Shown here: in pieces, positions 55,650 to 64,000 of the stretch
Layout of the letters: every line of letters starts with the position of its first letter
How positions within the stretch are numbered: the stretch's first letter is position 1
Assembly (NCBI GenBank): GCA_004799435.1
Contig: SSMV01000166.1
Location: 1 to 64,000, forward strand
DNA length: 64,000 bases
Reading direction: 5' to 3'
DNA from: Bradyrhizobium sp.
Lineage (GTDB): Bacteria; Pseudomonadota; Alphaproteobacteria; Rhizobiales; Beijerinckiaceae
Translations under genes and position numbers: made by a program
The notes under the pieces: model-generated
What the model saw: the letters and a program-made list of their open reading frames with translations, nothing else
Database searches by the model: none
Told to the model about the DNA's origin: nothing

Positions 55650-56726
55650 CTAAGAATTGCGGCTTCGATACGGCGCGGCGGCGAGCGCGATCAACGCGTC
55701 GATTTCCTTTTCGTCGGTCTCGAAGGACGTTACGAAACGCGCCATCGCCTCGCCCGCCCGAGGCGCGGCTTCCGGCGGCGTCGCGCGGGTCGACCAGTCA
55801 TGGAACCGTGCGCCCGCCGCCCGCCACGCGGCAAGGGCCGCCTCGGGCGCAACCACGAAGACCTCGTTGACCTCGACGGGAAAGACAAGCCGAACGCCCG
55901 GCGCCTTGGCGAGTCCCTCGCCAAGGCGCCGCGCGCTCGTATTGGCGCGGCGCGCCAGGTCGAGCCAAAGGCCGCCGGCCAGCCACGCCTCCATCTGCGC
56001 GCCGAGAAACCGCCCTTTCGACAGGGTCTGACCCGCCCGCTTGCGTTGATAGGGCGTCGCGGCGGCCAGCGCGGGATCGAACATGATCACCGCCTCGCAG
56101 GCGAGCGCGCCGTCCTTGGTCGCTCCGAGCGATAAGACATCGACGCCGGACCGCCAGGTCATTTCGGCGGGCGAAGCCCCGGTCTTGACCAGCGCATTGG
56201 CGAAACGGGCGCCATCTAAATGCACGCGCATGCCCGCCTCATGCGCGATCGCCGCCAGCGCGGCGATTTCCGCGGGACGATAGGCGGTCCCCGCCTCGGT
56301 CGCCTGGCTAAGCGACAGCGCGGCCGGTTGCGTCGTCTTCGCCTGCCCGAGCGGAAAACGGGCGAGCGTCGCTCGCAGCGCCGCGGGTTCGATTTTGCCG
56401 TTCAGGCCGGGGATCCCGACAAGCTTGGCGCCGCCGCTGAAAAATTCCGGCGCGCCGCATTCGTCGTCGATGATATGCGCTTCTTCGTGGCAGAAAGCCG
56501 CCTGCCAGGGCTTGGTCAGGGCGGCGAGCGCCAGCGCATTGGCGGCGGTGCCGGTCGACACAAGAAAGACGGCGAGTTCGCGTTCGAAGATTTCGCAGAG
56601 CCGGCTGGCGGCGCGCGCGGTGTAAGCGTCGGCGCCATAGGCCGGCGCGTTGACCCGGCTCGAGGCGACAATTGCCTCGAGAATAGGCGCGGCGACGCCT
56701 GCCCCGTTGTCGCTGGCGAAATTCAT
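55650..56726 (-). CDS. ltaE: Low-specificity L-threonine aldolase
   Basis: 358 residues from the ATG at 56726. PLP enzyme cleaving threonine to glycine and acetaldehyde. Cofactor features: VSTGTAANALAL at 57-68, HLDGARF at 169-175 and the Schiff-base lysine K204 in SLGATKDGAL. The last ~60 residues are normal. 390 bases separate it from gltB. Confidence 0.93.
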   Translation of the reverse strand: MNFASDNGAGVAAPILEAIVASSRVNAPAYGADAYTARAASRLCEIFERELAVFLVSTGTAANALALAALTKPWQAAFCHEEAHIIDDECGAPEFFSGGAKLVGIPGLNGKIEPAALRATLARFPLGQAKTTQPAALSLSQATEAGTAYRPAEIAALAAIAHEAGMRVHLDGARFANALVKTGASPAEMTWRSGVDVLSLGATKDGALACEAVIMFDPALAAATPYQRKRAGQTLSKGRFLGAQMEAWLAGGLWLDLARRANTSARRLGEGLAKAPGVRLVFPVEVNEVFVVAPEAALAAWRAAGARFHDWSTRATPPEAAPRAGEAMARFVTSFETDEKEIDALIALAAAPYRSRNS

Positions 56727-57116
56727 TGCCGCGCCGCCCGCCCGCCAATCCCGAGCCAAAACCGTCGTCGCGCTTCTCTTGCCTGCGCCCCGACGGATTG
56801 GCAATGACGATCGGCAAAATCTGCGTCGCCGACACGGATCAAAAAAATCAGGTTTCGATGCTCGCCGTCGTCTTGTATCGTGAGGACGTTTCTGTCATGG
56901 TCAGCGAAATAGGACAGCGGTGCTGACCATTTAGGCGGTCAGCCTTCGGAGCAGGCAATATGCCGGACGCAACGATCAAAATGGATCGCAAAAAACGCGC
57001 CGCGTGAATGCCCTCGCGGCTGCGCGGTCGCGCCGCTTAATTCGTGTCCAACGTCAGCCAAATCCAATCGTCGAACGAAGCCCGGAACGCAGTGCGACCG
57101 TGCGGGGAGTGGAAAA
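56727..57116 (+). other. Intergenic leader region upstream of gltB
   Basis: 390 bases without a gene. It contains an inverted repeat GGTCAGC (56899-56905) / GCTGACC (56922-56928), and a further GGTCAGCC at about 56937-56944, which makes alternative pairings possible. Promoters for ltaE (minus) and gltB (plus) must lie here, but no clear -35/-10 or NtrC-type -24/-12 is obvious to me. Confidence 0.5.
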
Positions 57117-61823
<4,707 letters not shown>

Positions 61824-61878
61824 AGACGACGGTTGAAGGCTGAGCGATCCGGGGATTTACGAGGGGAATGGCGTCGCA

Positions 61879-63297
61879 ATGGGCAAGGTGACAGGTTTCA
61901 TGGAAATCGACCGCGTGGATCGCCGCTACGCGCCGGCGTCAGACCGCATCCGCCATTATCGCGAATTCGTGCTGCCGCTCAGCGAGGAAGGCACGCGCGA
62001 CCAAGCGGCGCGCTGCATGAATTGCGGCATCCCCTATTGTCACAACGGCTGCCCGGTCAACAACCAGATCCCGGACTGGAACGACCTCGTCTATCGCGCC
62101 GATTGGCAGGAAGCCTCGCGCAATCTCCACAGCACCAATAATTTCCCCGAGTTCACCGGACGCGTCTGTCCGGCGCCCTGCGAAGCCGCCTGCACGCTCA
62201 ACTTGCAGGACACGCCCGTCACCATCAAGACGATCGAATGCGCGATCGTCGATCGCGCCTGGCGCGAAGGCTGGCTCAAGCCCGAGCCCGCCCCCCGCCG
62301 CACCGGCAAGCGCGTCGCCGTGGTCGGCTCCGGCCCGGCGGGCCTCGCCTGTGCCCAGCAGCTCGCCCGCGTCGGCCATGAGGTTCATGTCTACGAGAAG
62401 AACGCCGAGCCCGGCGGTCTGCTTCGTTACGGCATTCCCGACTTCAAGCTTGAGAAGAGCCATGTCGAACGCCGCGTCGAACAGATGAAGGCGGAGGGCG
62501 TGGTCTTTCATTGCAACGTCGCGGTGGGACGGGACGTGTCGGCCGCCTCGCTCGTGGACTCCTATGACGCGGTCGCGCTGGCCGGCGGCTCGGAATCGCC
62601 GCGCGATCTTGCGGTGCCGGGACGCGACCTTGGCGGCGTCCATTTCGCCATGGATTTTCTGCCGCAGCAGAACCGCCGCGTGTCCGGCGAGCCGATGGGC
62701 GCCAACGACCTGATTGTCGCCGCCGGCAAGTCGGTGGTGGTGATCGGCGGCGGCGACACCGGATCGGACTGTATCGGCACCTCGATCCGCCAGGGCGCGC
62801 TCAAGGTCACGCAGCTCGAAATCCTCGCCCAGCCGCCAAAGGCGGAGGACAAGCTGATGAGCTGGCCAAATTGGCCGTTCAAGCTGCGCACGTCGTCGAG
62901 CCATGAAGAAGGCGCCGAGCGCGACTTCGCGGTGATGACCAGCGCCTTCCGCGGCGAGAACGGCGTCGTGACCGGGCTCGAATGCGTGCGCGCCGACGAG
63001 AAGATGAAGCCGATCCCCGGCTCGGAATTCGTTCTGAAGGCCGATCTCGTGCTGCTGGCGATGGGCTTCGTTTCCCCAGTGCGCGAAGGCATGCTGGAGG
63101 AACTCGGCGTGAGCCTCGACGGGCGCGGCAATGTCGCGGCCGACACCCGCCGCTACGCCGCCAGCCGGCCCAAGGTCTTCGCCTGCGGCGATATGCGGCG
63201 CGGACAATCGCTGGTTGTCTGGGCGATCCGCGAGGGGCGCCAATGCGCCGCTTCGATCGACGAAACGCTGATGGGCGCGACGGTGCTGCCGCGCTGA
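61879..63297 (+). CDS. gltD: Glutamate synthase (NADPH), small chain
   Basis: 472 residues. Supplies electrons from NADPH through FAD and 4Fe-4S clusters to GltB. N-terminal cluster cysteines in [17 protein letters not shown] and [14 protein letters not shown] motif [15 protein letters not shown] near 151-165; NADPH motif [12 protein letters not shown] near 290; FAD end [20 protein letters not shown] 61879, operon with gltB. Confidence 0.97.
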   Translation: MGKVTGFMEIDRVDRRYAPASDRIRHYREFVLPLSEEGTRDQAARCMNCGIPYCHNGCPVNNQIPDWNDLVYRADWQEASRNLHSTNNFPEFTGRVCPAPCEAACTLNLQDTPVTIKTIECAIVDRAWREGWLKPEPAPRRTGKRVAVVGSGPAGLACAQQLARVGHEVHVYEKNAEPGGLLRYGIPDFKLEKSHVERRVEQMKAEGVVFHCNVAVGRDVSAASLVDSYDAVALAGGSESPRDLAVPGRDLGGVHFAMDFLPQQNRRVSGEPMGANDLIVAAGKSVVVIGGGDTGSDCIGTSIRQGALKVTQLEILAQPPKAEDKLMSWPNWPFKLRTSSSHEEGAERDFAVMTSAFRGENGVVTGLECVRADEKMKPIPGSEFVLKADLVLLAMGFVSPVREGMLEELGVSLDGRGNVAADTRRYAASRPKVFACGDMRRGQSLVVWAIREGRQCAASIDETLMGATVLPR

Positions 63298-63341
63298 GCG
63301 GCGGCCTCAGACTGCGCTGGCGACGCGCGCGTCGGCGCGTC

Positions 63342-63791
63342 TCATAGCAGCGAAGCCTTCTTGTCGCTGCGCACGACCATCACTGTGCAGACCGCATGGC
63401 GCACGATCGCCGCCGCGCTCGATCCCAGGAGATAGGTCGCCATCGAGGGCTTATGGGCGCCGACAATGATGAGATCGGCGCGCCATTCCTCGGCCTCGGC
63501 GAGAATTTCCGGATAGACCGCGCCGACCCGCACGACGCTCGACACGCCTTCCGCAGGGCGATTGATCGTCGCCGCCAGCCGCTGCAGCTCCGACTTCTCA
63601 TAGACGCCGACCTGCTCGTAAAGCGCCTGCGGCACCACCGCCAAAGGCGAGCCGACGACGATCGGGCTGGCGACGTTGATGAGCCGGATTTGCGCGTTGA
63701 AAGCCTCGGCGAGCGTCGAAGCCGTCCGGATCGCTTCGAGCGCGACATCATCCTCGCCGATCGCGATGGGAAGCAGGATCTTGCCGAACAT
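63342..63791 (-). CDS. Universal stress protein UspA family
   Basis: 149 residues from the ATG at 63791, with GGAGG three to eight bases upstream. Starts KILLPIAIGEDDVALEAI; the ATP-binding loop pattern G-2x-G-9x-G(S/T) is seen as VGAHKPSMATYLLGSSAAAIV, with CTVMVVR at the end. It probably binds ATP. The frame opens further upstream with non-coding character. Convergent with gltD. Confidence 0.9.
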   Translation of the reverse strand: MFGKILLPIAIGEDDVALEAIRTASTLAEAFNAQIRLINVASPIVVGSPLAVVPQALYEQVGVYEKSELQRLAATINRPAEGVSSVVRVGAVYPEILAEAEEWRADLIIVGAHKPSMATYLLGSSAAAIVRHAVCTVMVVRSDKKASLL

Positions 63792-63977
63792 CGATCCTCC
63801 AATTGTCGCCCGGCGCCTTGCCGGCGCGGCCGGCCGCTCCGGCGGGTGCGGACCCGCCTGAGAGCGGCCAAAACTCGACCTTTGGACGGCTTGCCACGTA
63901 AGCCGCGTCGGCGCAACATCGCGGCCAACCCCGGGCGGCAATGCCGCGCGGCGAAAACGACAGGGAGGATGGCGACG

Positions 63978-64000
63978 ATGAAACCGTTGAAAGTTCTTGC
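63978..64000 (+). CDS. Start of a gene cut by the right edge
   Basis: ATG at 63978 (MKPLKVLA...) with GGGAGG seven to twelve bases upstream; an in-frame ATG at 63969 is too near the site. A basic start with hydrophobic residues would fit a signal peptide, but only 7 codons are visible. Confidence 0.55.

Noticed and set aside
63322..63341. GACGCGC/GCGCGTC stem between gltD and usp
   Set aside because: A 7-bp stem without T tract in either direction; could be chance in GC-rich DNA.

Overview
The window is GC-rich chromosomal DNA of an alphaproteobacterium, most likely from the Hyphomicrobiales (the Bradyrhizobium / Methylocystis / Beijerinckia neighbourhood; genus not resolved). The reasons are the high GC, CpdR, an MmgR/suhB-type small RNA, a CIRCE-controlled groESL operon, a ROSE-like RNA thermometer in front of hsp20, the livHMGF-DUF6867-livK layout and an egtB-egtD pair. 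There is no rRNA, CRISPR array, transposase or integrase. Most of the window is ordinary housekeeping DNA, with a few accessory spots.

Layout. 1-1400: a lower-GC partial gene of unknown function running off the left edge, then tRNA-Leu(UAA). 1427-5332: gpt, a CinA/MoaB-like protein and an FkbM methyltransferase (minus), then map and radC (plus). 5550-11295: a complete branched-chain amino acid ABC importer with a good terminator, followed by a small secreted protein. 11982-18687: CcdA, an AidB-like acyl-CoA dehydrogenase, a Rieske-FAD reductase, and a minus-strand phospholipid cluster (variant CDP-alcohol phosphotransferase, PlsC-like acyltransferase, CdsA) plus a small membrane protein. 18872-27546: a DUF1266 membrane protein, galK-galT, an aldo/keto reductase and dnaE. 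27572-29865: ergothioneine genes egtD/egtB. 30236-36818: a small secreted protein, a histidine phosphatase, a PfkB kinase paired with an aldolase-like barrel protein, NnrU, a degenerate SDR overlapping a PAP2 phosphatase, and argG.

36891-39239 is an accessory patch: an inverted palindromic repeat, three tandem paralogous small exported membrane proteins that I do not recognise, and a divergent MerR regulator / cysteine-rich protein pair with a MerR-type operator. 39244-46932: RhlE-type helicase, DUF4864, hydrolase, DUF1304, lipB, a solute:sodium symporter, hisN, the MmgR/suhB-type sRNA and an N-formylglutamate amidohydrolase.

47094-54779 is a stress neighbourhood: cpdR, a PH-domain gene whose Shine-Dalgarno lies in a perfect 10-bp stem, an AT-richer stand-alone SIR2-like gene (defence candidate), groES-groEL with promoter, CIRCE and terminator, an SbmA/YddA-like ABC exporter, a META/HslJ protein, and hsp20 behind a ROSE-like hairpin. 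54783-64000: a Pro/Ala-rich exported protein, threonine aldolase, gltB-gltD (nitrogen assimilation), a universal stress protein and the first codons of a further gene.

The most likely under-described items are the triplicated small exported protein family, the solitary SIR2-like gene, the tRNA-adjacent partial gene, the cysteine-rich MerR partner, and the RNA structures that hide ribosome binding sites at 47949-47974 and 54213-54237.
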